From Pseudoflavonifractor sp. Marseille-P3106 (lineage in GTDB: Bacteria; Bacillota; Clostridia; Oscillospirales; Oscillospiraceae): a stretch of DNA of 64,000 nucleotides. The stretch lies in contig LT827122.1 of NCBI GenBank assembly GCA_900169975.1, forward strand, positions 1 through 64,000, read 5' to 3'. The notes under the pieces were generated by a model, which had not been told where the DNA came from, searched no databases, and saw only the letters and a program-made list of their open reading frames with translations. This document shows positions 33,121-42,576 of this stretch, in pieces. The position numbers were made by a program, and so were the translations under genes. The first letter of the stretch is position 1. Every line of letters begins with the position of its first letter.

Positions 33121-33960
33121 ATGCAGGTAACAAAAACTGTTGCGGAGACGAGAGCGCTGGTCAAGAGCTGGCGGAAAGAGGGAAAGACCGTGGGCCTGGT
33201 GCCCACCATGGGCTACCTTCACGAGGGACACGCCAGCCTCATCCGGAAGTGCCGGGAGGAGAACGACATTGTAGTGGTATCCGTATTTGTCAACCCCACC
33301 CAGTTCGGCCCCAATGAGGACCTGGAGGCGTATCCCCGGGATTTTGAGCGGGACAATGCCCTGTGCGAGTCCCTGGGGGCGGACCTGATCTTCCATCCGG
33401 AGCCGGAGGAGATGTACCAGGACCCCTGCGCCTTCGTCAGCATTGAGACCCTTTCTGAGAACCTGTGCGGAAAGACCCGTCCCATCCATTTCCAAGGTGT
33501 CTGCACCGTGGTCTCCAAGCTGTTTCACATCGTCGCGCCCGACAAGGCCTATTTTGGCCAGAAGGACGCCCAGCAACTGGCTATTATCCGGAAGATGGTC
33601 CGGGACCTGAACTTCGACATTGAGATCGTAGGCTGCCCCATTATTCGGGAGGAGAACGGTCTTGCCAAGTCCTCCAGAAATACATACCTGAATCCCCAGG
33701 AGCGCCAGGCGGCCCTGTGCCTCTCCCGGGCAGTGAAACGGGGACAGGAGCTCATTGCCCCCGGCATGGACAGCGAGGCCGTGCTGAAAGAGATGCGGGC
33801 GGTCATTGAAGCCGAGCCGCTGGCCCGTATCGACTATGTCTCCATGGTGGATGCCCTGACGATGCGGGACGTGGAGAAAGTGGACAGGGATGTGCTGGTG
33901 GCGATGGCGGTGTACATCGGCAAGACGCGGCTGATCGACAACTTCAGCTATGAGGTGTGA
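33121..33960 (+). CDS. panC: Pantothenate synthetase
   Basis: A 279-residue ATP-dependent ligase joining pantoate and beta-alanine. VGLVPTMGYLHEGHASLI holds the HxGH nucleotide motif, VFVNPTQFGPNEDLEAYPRD the substrate loop, and GLAKSSRNTYL the KMSKS-like loop. RBS GAGAGGAA. It ends 3 bases before the BASS transporter gene. No panB lies in the window. Confidence 0.95.
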   Translation: MQVTKTVAETRALVKSWRKEGKTVGLVPTMGYLHEGHASLIRKCREENDIVVVSVFVNPTQFGPNEDLEAYPRDFERDNALCESLGADLIFHPEPEEMYQDPCAFVSIETLSENLCGKTRPIHFQGVCTVVSKLFHIVAPDKAYFGQKDAQQLAIIRKMVRDLNFDIEIVGCPIIREENGLAKSSRNTYLNPQERQAALCLSRAVKRGQELIAPGMDSEAVLKEMRAVIEAEPLARIDYVSMVDALTMRDVEKVDRDVLVAMAVYIGKTRLIDNFSYEV

Positions 33961-33963
33961 CCG

Positions 33964-34905
33964 ATGAAGACGCTGGGAAGGATCGTGACGACCCTGACCC
34001 GCTACATCGGCGTGGTCATCATCCTGTTTTCCGCTGCGGCCATGGCCGTTCCCTCCGTCTTTGCCTGGGCCACCAAGTATACCTCCTGGTTTTTGGGCGC
34101 CGCCATGTTCGGCATGGGCCTGACCATCAAGGCCGAGGATTTTAAAGTGGTATTCACCCGGCCCAAGGAGATCATCATCGGCTGTATCTCCCAGTACAGC
34201 ATCATGCCTCTGGCGGCGTGGGCGCTGTCCGTGCTGCTGGGTCTCCCGACGGACCTGGCCGTGGGCGTGATCCTGGTGGGATGCTGCCCCGGCGGCACCG
34301 CCAGCAACGTTATCACCTACATTGCCGGAGGAGACGTGACCCTCTCTGTGGGCATGACCATCGTGTCCACCCTGCTGGCTCCCCTGATGACACCCCTGCT
34401 GACCTATGCCCTGGTGGGTGCCTGGGTGGACGTCTCCCTGGTGGCAATGATCATCTCTGTGACAAAGGTGATCCTGGTGCCGGTGCTTCTGGGCCTAGTG
34501 ATCCACCGAATTCTGGGCGCCACCATGGAGAAGATCTCCTCTCTGGTGCCCCTGATCTCCGTGGCAGCCATCGTGATGATCATTGCGGGCATCGTGGCCA
34601 ACAATGTGGAGAAAATCCTCACCTGCGGCCTGCTGGTTTTGGGCGTTGTCGTGCTACACAACCTGCTGGGCATGGGCCTCGGCCTGCTGGCGTCGAAGCT
34701 GTTCCGCGTGGAATACGACAAGGCCACGGCCATCGCCATCGAGGTAGGTATGCAGAACAGCGGCCTGGCGGTGTCCCTGGCGGCGGCGAATTTCGCGGCC
34801 AATCCCCTGGCGACCCTGCCCGGCGCGATTTTCAGCGTCTGGCATAACATTTCCGGCTCGATTTTTGCAAGCATCAGAAGGGCAGGAGCACAGCATCAGA
34901 AGTAA
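33964..34905 (+). CDS. BASS-family transporter, possibly ketopantoate/pantoate carrier
   Basis: A 313-residue protein with nine to ten membrane segments of the bile acid:sodium symporter (BASS/SBF) family. LVGCCPGGTASNVITYIAGGDVTLS and GMQNSGLAVSLAAANF are the two crossover motifs. Its start is 3 bases after panC, so it is part of the pantothenate operon. A BASS member (PanS) imports ketopantoate in Salmonella. With panB absent here, import of ketopantoate or pantoate is a reasonable inference. The C-terminal RRAGAQHQK is cytosolic. Confidence 0.8.
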   Translation: MKTLGRIVTTLTRYIGVVIILFSAAAMAVPSVFAWATKYTSWFLGAAMFGMGLTIKAEDFKVVFTRPKEIIIGCISQYSIMPLAAWALSVLLGLPTDLAVGVILVGCCPGGTASNVITYIAGGDVTLSVGMTIVSTLLAPLMTPLLTYALVGAWVDVSLVAMIISVTKVILVPVLLGLVIHRILGATMEKISSLVPLISVAAIVMIIAGIVANNVEKILTCGLLVLGVVVLHNLLGMGLGLLASKLFRVEYDKATAIAIEVGMQNSGLAVSLAAANFAANPLATLPGAIFSVWHNISGSIFASIRRAGAQHQK

Positions 34906-34912
34906 AAGCAAT

Positions 34913-34964
34913 CGACAGGGCAGGAACCCTCGGAACCATCCGGGGCTCCTGCTCTGTCGTTTTG
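34913..34964 (+). terminator. Terminator of the pantothenate operon
   Basis: CGACAGGGCAGGA pairs with TCCTGCTCTGTCG, followed by TTTTG. Confidence 0.75.
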
Positions 34965-35406
34965 TGCCGGCGAATAGTACTGAACTGCGAATATTTATGG
35001 AGAAATGCTTCGGACGTGTGTGATTTGCAGAGGAGGTTCAGAGGTATGAAGATCGTATTTTTTCCTTAAAGTGCGAGGACGGGGCAGCTGCTGGCAGAGG
35101 GCTACACCGGTTTTAACGATAACCATCTGGCCGGGGCTTACCCCGGTCGAATTTATTGCCAAAGAAAAGCAATAAAATTCGGCAAGTGGCTGAGCCAAAA
35201 TTTGCGATGCTGAAATGACAGAACAAGCCCGTGGACACGGGGGGAATGCAGCGAGCAACGATTTACACCCTGTTTGGCCCTGCGGGCGGGTGTGGGCCCC
35301 CGGCAGAGGGGGGCATCTGTTACACCCCCGACTGCGTTTGGAACGCAGAGAGCGATTTGTGAGGAAGAATGCTCTGTCAAAGGGATTGCCCTGAAGAGGG
35401 CAAAAT

Positions 35407-35456
35407 ATTCTCCACCATCAGATGGAGTACCCCCTCTCCATCTGATGGTGGAGAAT
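35407..35456. repeat. 21-bp perfect inverted repeat
   Basis: Two exactly complementary 21-base arms (35407-35427 and 35436-35456, core CCACCATCAGATGG) flank an 8-base loop. No T run follows. It lies 52 bases beyond the end of the decayed hydrogenase gene. Confidence 0.85.
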
Positions 35457-35507
35457 CGTATCAACAAGACGAAATATATCAAGCTAAAGGACTTCTGTGT
35501 CCGCGGT

Positions 35508-36788
35508 TCAATAGAAGAAGCCTTTTGGGCGCAGCAGCTTCACGAATTCGTACACGCCCAGCTGCTCGTATGCAAGAGCGAATGCGGCCTCCCGGCGCAG
35601 CTTGCTGTTCACGGTCACGCAGTCCAGGTCAATCACCACATTGCAGAAACCATCGACTGTAATGACCGGGAGCGGGAAGTAATCTATACGGTGTGTGCCA
35701 TCTGTCGCCTTGCGGTAATACCCACTGCAATAAGCAAGCTGGGGTTCGAATATACGGTCAAACTTCGCCTCCTCCAGCTCAGCAGGCACGATGCAGTCGC
35801 TGCGGAATAGACGCACCATCTCCCGGGTGGTCAGCACCACGTCCACGTCCCGGTCGCCGCAGGCGTCCTTCATAGTGGGTAGCTCGCTCTCCGCCCTCTT
35901 GGCGGAGCAGGGCATGATGGACACCACAAACAGCTTGTGGGGGTCGATGCCCTTCTTCTCCGCGAAGTAGCTCTTTGCCACGGCGCCGAACATCTGCTGG
36001 GGGGACTTGGCGGTGGACAGGTTCTACGTATAATTGGGCAACTCCGCCTTCAAAAACCGCACCCAGCCGGGACAGCAGGAGGTGAACATGGGCCAGCGGT
36101 ACTTCCCACGGTGAGTGAACCGCTCCATGAACTCACTGCCCTCCTCCATGATGGTCAGGTCCGCGGTGAAATTGGTGTCAAACACATAATCGAAGCCCAG
36201 CCGCTTCAGGGCTGCCACCAGCTTGCCCACCGGCACCTGCTTGTCCTTGTTCACCACACCGAACACCTCTGCCCAGGCCACTCGCACAGCGGGGGCCACC
36301 TGGACCACGGTGGTGATCTCCGGGTCCGCCAGTGCCCTCAGGACCTTTGATACACTTGCTGGCCTCCCGGACGATGGGAACACTCAGGTCCACCCGGGAC
36401 CGCTCTGGCTGCACATCGTAGGGCTGGTAATGGACGTTCAGGTTGTGGGACAGGCGCTGTAGCTCGCAATAGCCGCTGCGGACGCAGGTAGTACAGTTAG
36501 AGTTGTGCTGGGACAAAATCAGCCGCAGGTTGGTCTTCCGGGCCTGCCGGACCCGGGGGGGAATTGGTCTGGACCACCATGCCCTCCAGCGCCTCGGTGT
36601 TGCAGGCGGGGACCAGGCGGTGGATACCCTCCACCTCCACCACGCACATGCGGCAGGCGGCGATCTCGTTGATCTCCTTCAGGAAGCACAGGTGCGGAAT
36701 AGGGATACCGGCCTTTTCGGCGGCTTCCAGGATAGTGGTGCCCGCCGCCGCGGACAATTCCCGGTCATTGATCTTGAAGTTTACCATT
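35508..36788 (-). pseudogene. Decayed [FeFe]-hydrogenase catalytic subunit
   Basis: Starting at ATG 36788 (overlapping the previous gene), a 2Fe-2S domain appears (MVNFKINDRELSAAAGTTIL, CRMCVVEVEG), then the His-Cys3 cluster motif (SQHNSNCTTCVRSGYCELQ). An extra G in a G7 run shifts the frame. The two 4Fe-4S clusters are missing: SKCIK runs straight into VLRALADPEITTVVQ. The H-cluster motifs L1 (TSCCPGW) and L2 (MPCSAKRAE) are present, but TAG at 36024-36026 lies between them. L3 (ExMACxGGC) is absent, because after LEEAKFD the sequence is unrelated. The enzyme cannot be functional. Confidence 0.88.
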
Positions 36789-38469
36789 TCTCCACACGTC
36801 CTCCCTTGAAGTTTCCGTAGCCAAAGTGATCGCACCTCAGGCAGCGGGCGGACTCCTGAACAGCCTCTTCATCCGTCATGCCACACCCAATGCACGGGAA
36901 GTCGCACTTACGCTCACTGGCGTCGCGCTCACCGGAATTCACGCGGCCATGGGGCTGGATTCCCTTGCTCCAGGCTGCGGGCACTGTGACGTCCCCTTGA
37001 TCTCATGGCTGAAGCCCAGGTAGTCGTCGATATTGGCAGCTGCCGCTTTGCCCGCTGCAATGGCACGGATGACGGTGTCGGGACCGGTGACGCAGTCGCC
37101 GCCGGCAAACACGCCCTCCATATCGGGGATCTGGGTGCTGGTGTTGGCGGCTACGTTGCCGCCGCGCTGAATCTTGATGCCGCTCTCCTCCAGGCCCCGG
37201 GACTCGATGCCCGGGCCGATGGCCACGATGGCCGTGTCCGCCGGGATGCGCAGGGGCTCCACCGACGCGGTGTCGGGCCGGGGACGGCCCGCCTTGTCTA
37301 TCTCGCCGATGATCTGGGGCTGGGTCCACAGGGCCGCCACATGGCCGTTCTCGTCCGCCTCGATCTTCAGAGGAGCCTAAAGGGTCAGGACCTCGCCCTC
37401 AGCGATAGTGCCCTCCACTTCCTCCTGCTGGGCTGTCATGTCCTCCTGACGGCGGCGGTAGACGCAGGTGACCTTGGCGGCCCCCAGACGGATGGCGCTG
37501 TGGGGCACGTCCATGGCCACGTTGCCGCCGATCACCGCCGCGTTCTGTCCGGTAAAATCGGGCATTTCCTCGTCGCCGATGCGGCGCAGCATCTCCACGG
37601 CGGAGATGACGCCCTCACTGTCCCCACCCTCGATGCCGGTCTTTTTATCGGGATGGGCGCCGATGGAGATGTACAGGCAGTCGTGCTCCTTCCGCAGCTG
37701 GTCGAAGGTGACATCCTGGCCCACCTTGACCCCGGTATGTACCTCAATGCCCAGGGACAGGATGGAGTTGATCTCCGCATCCAGCTTCTCCCGGGGGAAG
37801 CGGTAGCTGGGGATGCCGTAGCGCATCATGCCACCCAGCTTGGTCTGCTTCTCATAGACCGTGACCTTGTGGCCCATAAAGGCCAGGAAATAGGCGGCGG
37901 AGAGGCCGCCGGGGCCGCCGCGATGATGGCAACGGGCTTGCCGGTGGCGGGCGCTTTCTTGGGCTGGGGCACATTGCCCGCATGGTCCACGGCGTAGCGC
38001 TTGAGTCCACGGATATTCAGGGCGTCGTCCACCATATTCCGGCGGCAGCGGGCCTCGCAGGGCACCGGGTTCTTCAGGCTGCCCAGGCAGCGGTGATGGA
38101 GGATGTGCTCCTCATAGTCGTCCCGGAAGCCCCGCAGGCCCATCAGCACCAGATTGGCGGCGTCGATGCCGATGGCGCAGTCCGCCGTATCCACGATGAC
38201 CTGGTGGTGGCCGCGATCCGGTCCAGAATCTTCAGCTCCGGCTCGCCCTCCAGCACCTCGCGAATCATGTTGGAAAGCTGGGTCAGGCCGATGCGGCAGG
38301 GCACGCACTTGCCGCAGGTCTGGGCCTGGCACAGGTTCAGGAAATTCAGCGCCATATCCACGGGGCACAGGCCCGGAGGACTGGCGGCGATCCGCCGCTC
38401 CATGTTCCGGTACAGCTGCTCCACAACGGCTTGGGCAGCGCCCGGCATCTTTACTTCCAATCTGCTCAT
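36781..38469 (-). pseudogene. Decayed NuoF/GltD-like flavoprotein of the hydrogenase
   Basis: From ATG 38469 (AAGGAGGG) it encodes the NuoF-type 4Fe-4S region (LNLCQAQTCGKCVPCRIG). An FAD/NAD-binding GltD-like part follows (MGHKVTVYEKQTKLGGMMRYG, AVIGGNVAMDVPHSAIR, VFAGGDCVTGPDTVIRAIAAGKAAA), then a Cys-rich end (CIGCGMTDEEAVQESARCLRC). Single-base deletions at about 38205, 37922 and 37000 and a TAG at 37377-37379 break it. Such proteins transfer electrons between NAD(P)H and ferredoxin/hydrogenase. The neighbouring HydA is also broken. Confidence 0.85.
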
Positions 38470-38538
38470 GTCTGTTGTCCCTCCTTCTGGTCAGTACCGT
38501 AAAATTCGGCACTCAGAACCATATTGGTGTTAAATATA

Positions 38539-38553
38539 ACGTAACAATTACGT
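38539..38553. promoter_or_regulatory. ACGTAA-N3-TTACGT dyad
   Basis: A perfect 6-bp-arm inverted repeat about 70 bases upstream of the flavoprotein start, in AT-rich DNA. It may be an operator for a redox regulator; the binding protein is unknown. Confidence 0.3.
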
Positions 38554-38744
38554 AAAATCAATGCGATTTCTAAAAATTTTTTAGTGCTGATAATAATTTA
38601 TTATTTAGCAAATTATTTTAGGTCCTTTGTGAATGTGAGCAGATTAGTGTTAAAGGGCATTTGCATCATCCACATCTATTTCCGTTTAAGGTTTTTGTCC
38701 CAATGTGCTTATGTTACAGAAACTTAGCGCGAAACATTCATCTC

Positions 38745-38796
38745 CATACAGTTTATCAGGGCAGCTCCAAACGGAGCTGCCCTGATAAACTGTATG
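38745..38796. repeat. 24-bp perfect inverted repeat
   Basis: Two exactly complementary 24-base arms (38745-38768 and 38773-38796, core ATCAGGGCAGCTCC) flank AAAC. No T run on either strand. It lies between the hydrogenase locus and merR. Confidence 0.85.
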
Positions 38797-38830
38797 AACG
38801 GTAATTATGTGCTGGAAAAGCGGCATGTCT

Positions 38831-39637
38831 TTACATTTTCTGTACAGGAAACGATTCATCAAGAATGGGGATTTGGATTTCGGTAACGTACTGATTCTCA
38901 TCCTTTTCTAGGAACTGATCAATAATATTGAAATTATAGCTGTTGGCAGATAGCGAGAGATGGTTATATTCCTTATGTAGCTCACGAACTTTCTGTTCAA
39001 TTCCAGAATACTTCCCTTTCCAGCAGTAGCTTAAAACCCAGTGCTCTGAAATATACCGTACTTTATCCAAGTCCTCTCCCCCAATTCCATACTCTGATTC
39101 CAGATAGGCTCCAAATGTTACTTCATATTGATCTTCCTTCGTGTCATATTGATAAAACGCTATCGTGGGATAGCTATAAAAGACCTCTTTATTGTATATC
39201 GATACTTCTTGACCAAGAGGAATGTATGCACAGCGTGGATGTTGCTTGATCTGAACTTCTCCAATCGATAGTTCTGCCAATTTCCTCTGGACAAACAATA
39301 ATTTGCGTTGAATAATATCGTCCAATTTCAAAAATTCCTGGTAATTTTTCCTGATATCCTCTGATTTTTTTCGAAGGATTCGAGCATTAGACTCCACAGA
39401 GCTGTCATTTAGATAATCCCTGATTTGGTCGATAGAAAAACCTATTTTACGCAGATAGCAGATGAGGGCCAATCGGTAGATCTGATTAAATTTATACATC
39501 CGGTATCCATTGTTAGGATTCCTGTATTCTGGCTGGAAAATTCCCTCTTTGTCATAATAAAAAAGAGTCTGTTTATTGAGATTAAACATTTTGGCAAGTT
39601 CTCCTGTACAGAAACAGTTCTGAATATTATTTTTCAT
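38831..39637 (-). CDS. MerR-family regulator
   Basis: A 268-residue regulator. The MerR helix-turn-helix is CFCTGELAKMFNLNKQTLFYYDKEGIF (about 9-35) with the wing NNGYRMYKF. A coiled-coil helix runs about 75-125. The C-terminal domain (about 130-268) is of the GyrI-like/effector-binding type, with Tyr/Trp-rich strands. GGGAGC precedes ATG 39637. It diverges from the amidohydrolase/permease genes, whose promoter has the long 19-base spacer typical of MerR control. The effector is probably a purine or related compound, by context. Confidence 0.82.
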   Translation of the reverse strand: MKNNIQNCFCTGELAKMFNLNKQTLFYYDKEGIFQPEYRNPNNGYRMYKFNQIYRLALICYLRKIGFSIDQIRDYLNDSSVESNARILRKKSEDIRKNYQEFLKLDDIIQRKLLFVQRKLAELSIGEVQIKQHPRCAYIPLGQEVSIYNKEVFYSYPTIAFYQYDTKEDQYEVTFGAYLESEYGIGGEDLDKVRYISEHWVLSYCWKGKYSGIEQKVRELHKEYNHLSLSANSYNFNIIDQFLEKDENQYVTEIQIPILDESFPVQKM

Positions 39638-39665
39638 ACGCAGCTCCCTTTTTTGAAAAAAGCAC

Positions 39666-39696
39666 TTGACTATATAGTTAGTATATATTTTATGCT
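39666..39696 (+). promoter_or_regulatory. MerR-type promoter with 19-base spacer
   Basis: TTGACT (39666-39671) and TATGCT (39691-39696) are 19 bases apart. This elongated spacing is the mark of MerR-activated promoters. It drives the amidohydrolase-permease genes and overlaps the divergent merR start region. Confidence 0.65.
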
Positions 39697-39753
39697 ATAG
39701 ATAATCAACCAGCAAATGATCTACAGAAAACAGAAAAGACATGGAGGGGTATC

Positions 39754-41151
39754 ATGGAAAAAAAGAAATTGTTGATCAAAAACGCAAAGGCCATTGTAAG
39801 CTGCGATGAAAAGAATCATGTCTATCTAAACAGCGATATGCTGATTGAGGGAGAGAAGATTCTGGAGATCGGACACAACATTGTCTGTGAGGATGCCGAA
39901 GTTCTGGATGCTTCGGACAAGTTTGTTTATCCGGGCCTGGTAAACACGCATCATCATTTTTTCCAGACATTTGTGCGAAATCTGATCACAATTGACTACC
40001 CCAACATGCATGTGGTGGAATGGCTTGATAAAATCTATCAGATTTTTCAGAAAATTGACTCGGATGTCATCTATTATTCTTCGCTCACAGCTATGGCGGA
40101 CCTTGTAAAGCACGGATGCACCACAGCGTTTGACCACCAGTACTGTTTCACAGTTCACACGAAAAAAGAACCCGTGGATCGTCAGATGGAAGCCGCTGCG
40201 CAAATCGGAATCCGTTATCATGCCGGAAGAGGTACCAATACGCTTCCGAGAAGTGAAGGCAGCACTATGCCAGATGATATGCTGGAAACGACTGAAGAGT
40301 TTATTGCAGACACAAGGCGCCTGATTGACAAATATCACTGCACAGATCCGTTTTCCATGAGGCAGATCGTAATTGCCCCTTGCCAGCCGGTTAATTGCTA
40401 CAAGGATACTTTCATCGAATCCGTGAAGCTGGCCAAAGAAACTGGAGCTAGGTTACATACGCATCTGGGAGAGGGCGAGAATGAGATTATGATGAACCGC
40501 TGGGGAATCCGTACTGTCGATTGGCTAAAAGAAGTCGGATTCCTTGGAGAAAACACCTGGTTTGCGCATTGCTGGGAGCTGACAGATGAAGAGTATCGCA
40601 TCCTTGGCGCACATGGCGCAGGAATCTCCCACTGTCCATCGCCTGCAATACTGGGCGGTTTCCCGATCCTTCCCATGAAATCTCTAAATGATTATGGCGT
40701 GACGTTGAGCATTGGCTGTGATGGATCCGCGACCAATGACGGCTCCAATCTTCTGGATTCCATCCGCACGGCATATTTGATGCAGTGCTATAACAGCAAG
40801 GCAAGAGGCGGCGGCATCTCGGCATATGAGATTTTGAAGCAGGCGACGGTGGGCGGCGCTAAAACGTTGGGAAGAAGCGACATCGGTTCGCTTGAACCCG
40901 GAAAGGCGGCAGACCTCTTCATGCTGGACACCGGTACACTGGAAATGGCCGGTGCATTGCATGACCCCTGCAATATCATCGGAAGAGTCGGGTTGACAGG
41001 CAATGTGGACCTCACCATGATCAATGGTAAGATCGTGTATCAGAACGGCAAACTCGTAAACGTTGATGAACGCAGACTGGCAGCGGAAGGCGAGGCTGTC
41101 TGTGAGCGTGTTTTAAGAAATACATGTGACGCATTTCATAATTTATTTTGA
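39754..41151 (+). CDS. AtzB/8-oxoguanine deaminase-like amidohydrolase (1)
   Basis: A 465-residue metal-dependent hydrolase of the ATZ/TRZ-like family. NTHHHFFQTFVRN supplies HxH, HTHLGEGENE the third His, WFAHCWELTDEE the fourth, and DGSATNDGSN the catalytic Asp. The family deaminates purines (8-oxoguanine, guanine) or triazines. GGAGGGG precedes ATG 39754. It is the first gene behind the MerR-type promoter, with a permease 25 bases downstream. The substrate is inferred from family and context. Confidence 0.85.
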   Translation: MEKKKLLIKNAKAIVSCDEKNHVYLNSDMLIEGEKILEIGHNIVCEDAEVLDASDKFVYPGLVNTHHHFFQTFVRNLITIDYPNMHVVEWLDKIYQIFQKIDSDVIYYSSLTAMADLVKHGCTTAFDHQYCFTVHTKKEPVDRQMEAAAQIGIRYHAGRGTNTLPRSEGSTMPDDMLETTEEFIADTRRLIDKYHCTDPFSMRQIVIAPCQPVNCYKDTFIESVKLAKETGARLHTHLGEGENEIMMNRWGIRTVDWLKEVGFLGENTWFAHCWELTDEEYRILGAHGAGISHCPSPAILGGFPILPMKSLNDYGVTLSIGCDGSATNDGSNLLDSIRTAYLMQCYNSKARGGGISAYEILKQATVGGAKTLGRSDIGSLEPGKAADLFMLDTGTLEMAGALHDPCNIIGRVGLTGNVDLTMINGKIVYQNGKLVNVDERRLAAEGEAVCERVLRNTCDAFHNLF

Positions 41152-41175
41152 CAGATTTAGAAAGGAGCAGACGCA

Positions 41176-42243
41176 ATGATCTCGATTCAGGATTTTCTCG
41201 CTGCTCTCGGAGGAGTATTAAATGGTGTTACGCAGTCCGTCATGGCAATGACGTTCGGATTTGCAATGCTGCCGTCTGCCTTGGCATATCTGGTTGGCAT
41301 TGTTGGATGCCTTGTTTTTAATTCCGCAGTTCCTATCTCATTTCAGGCAGAGACGATGGCTATGGCTGGGGCCATGGGAAAAACACGCAGGGAACGCCTT
41401 TCCATGGTAATTCTGGCCGGCCTTGGAATGACTGTGCTCGGTGCATTCGGCTTGCTCGAGAGCATTGTGGCTTTTGCGGGAGAGCATGTAACGTCTGCAA
41501 TGATGGCAGGTGTCGGACTGATTTTGACCAAGCTTTCCATCGACATGGTGAGAAAGGATTACAAGCTCGGTGGAATTTCCATGGGTGTAGGTGTGATTAC
41601 ATACCTGGTTACGAAAAGCCTGGTATACACCAGCCTGTTCTCGGTTCTAGCGGCGTCCGTTGCCTATCGGTTTGTGCCGGACAAGGATGCAAAAACCATC
41701 GAAGTAGAGGACAAGTTTAAGTTTGAGATGCCTACGATCAGCCCGTCGATCATTCGGGGCACTCTGGGACTGATGTGCATTACGATTGGCGGAAACATTG
41801 CATTCGGGCAAGTCAGCGGAGCCATTTCCGGCGTGAGTGTCAATGTGGACCACATTTCTATTTACTCCGGTCTTGCAGATGCTTTTTCCGCTTTATTTGG
41901 CGGCTCACCGATCTCTGTTGTGATTTCTCCGGCGGCGGCAGCTCCCCATGCTAAATGGGCGGCCGTCATTATGATGGCAATTATGTTCGTAATCCTGCTT
42001 TCTAAACAGCTGCCGAAGGTCGTGAAGTACATCCCGTCATCAGCGGTATCCGGAACCCTGTTTATTCTGGGAGCTGTTATGACTCTTCCGGATAACCTAC
42101 AGGCTGCTTATGCGAATGCAAGTGCAGGAACCGCTCTTTCGAGCAGTATCGCGCTGGCAGTTACCGTTTTTGTCGATCCGTTTTTTGGGCTCGTCGCAGG
42201 TATCCTGGTCAATCTGATTGCTGCTCCTTTAGGATTAGGTTAA
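41176..42243 (+). CDS. NCS2-like nucleobase permease (short)
   Basis: A 355-residue protein with about 11 hydrophobic segments. VPISFQAETMAMAGAMGKTRRERLS and SLVYTSLFSVLAASVAYRFV, and the PISVVISPAAAAPHAKWAA segment, resemble xanthine/uracil (NCS2) or AzgA permeases. It is shorter than the usual 430 residues. GAAAGGAG precedes ATG 41176. It lies between two amidohydrolase genes, so it probably imports their purine substrate. Family assignment is less certain than for the neighbours. Confidence 0.65.
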   Translation: MISIQDFLAALGGVLNGVTQSVMAMTFGFAMLPSALAYLVGIVGCLVFNSAVPISFQAETMAMAGAMGKTRRERLSMVILAGLGMTVLGAFGLLESIVAFAGEHVTSAMMAGVGLILTKLSIDMVRKDYKLGGISMGVGVITYLVTKSLVYTSLFSVLAASVAYRFVPDKDAKTIEVEDKFKFEMPTISPSIIRGTLGLMCITIGGNIAFGQVSGAISGVSVNVDHISIYSGLADAFSALFGGSPISVVISPAAAAPHAKWAAVIMMAIMFVILLSKQLPKVVKYIPSSAVSGTLFILGAVMTLPDNLQAAYANASAGTALSSSIALAVTVFVDPFFGLVAGILVNLIAAPLGLG

Positions 42244-42316
42244 TGCTATGATACCCGGGCAAAACGGGCTTTTCATACTTGACCTGCTGCAAAGATTTTA
42301 AAAACAGCACTTTAAT

Positions 42317-42364
42317 GAGAACCCGGATGAAATAACCTTTTGATACTGTTTCATCCGGGCTCTC
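42317..42364 (+). terminator. Hairpin after the permease gene
   Basis: GAGAACCCGGATGAAA pairs with TTTCATCCGGGCTCTC (one mismatch). The T run comes about 10 bases later, so termination is likely but not classical. Confidence 0.55.
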
Positions 42365-42494
42365 ACATGAACTCATTTTTTCGCAGGTATTATTTATGCC
42401 ATAGGGATGCTACATAAAAACATTCGTGGTAAACCATCAAAAAAAGCATTGACTGTCAGACAGATTATTAGTAAAATGGCAGTACAACTTCAAA

Positions 42495-42561
42495 AGCCAA
42501 TATAAGCCCATGATTTGGATGGACGTTTCTACCAACTGCCATAAACAGTTGACTATTGGTT
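42495..42561 (+). promoter_or_regulatory. Purine riboswitch aptamer (U74 type)
   Basis: P1 is AGCCAATA/TATTGGTT. P2 (CCAT/ATGG) closes the GATTTGG loop. The conserved core GTTTCTACC follows, then P3 AACTG with loop CCATAAA and CAGTT, then GACTAT. The core and loop match the xpt/add class. The base at the ligand-defining position 74 is U (GACTAT), as in adenine-binding aptamers, not C as in guanine ones. It precedes the second amidohydrolase gene. Confidence 0.85.
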
Positions 42562-42576
42562 ATTTGCTTTGGCATC

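Larger units (their letters stand above)
34906..35507. other. Gap with terminator and inverted repeats
   Basis: It holds the terminator after the BASS gene, a hairpin near 35149-35183 (CGAATTTATTGC with GCAATAAAATTCG) and the long hairpin 35407-35456. A short remnant at about 35047-35200 starts MKIVFFP after AGGAGG but meets TAA at once. No intact gene. Confidence 0.6.
38470..38830. other. Gap upstream of the decayed hydrogenase genes
   Basis: AT-rich leader of the minus-strand hydrogenase locus, with a small dyad at 38539 and a long hairpin at 38745. No gene seen. Confidence 0.6.

Noticed and set aside
35040-35210. Short gene starting MKIVFFP after AGGAGG
   Set aside because: It meets TAA after seven codons; the later frame LLAEGYTGFNDNHLAG is too short to assign.
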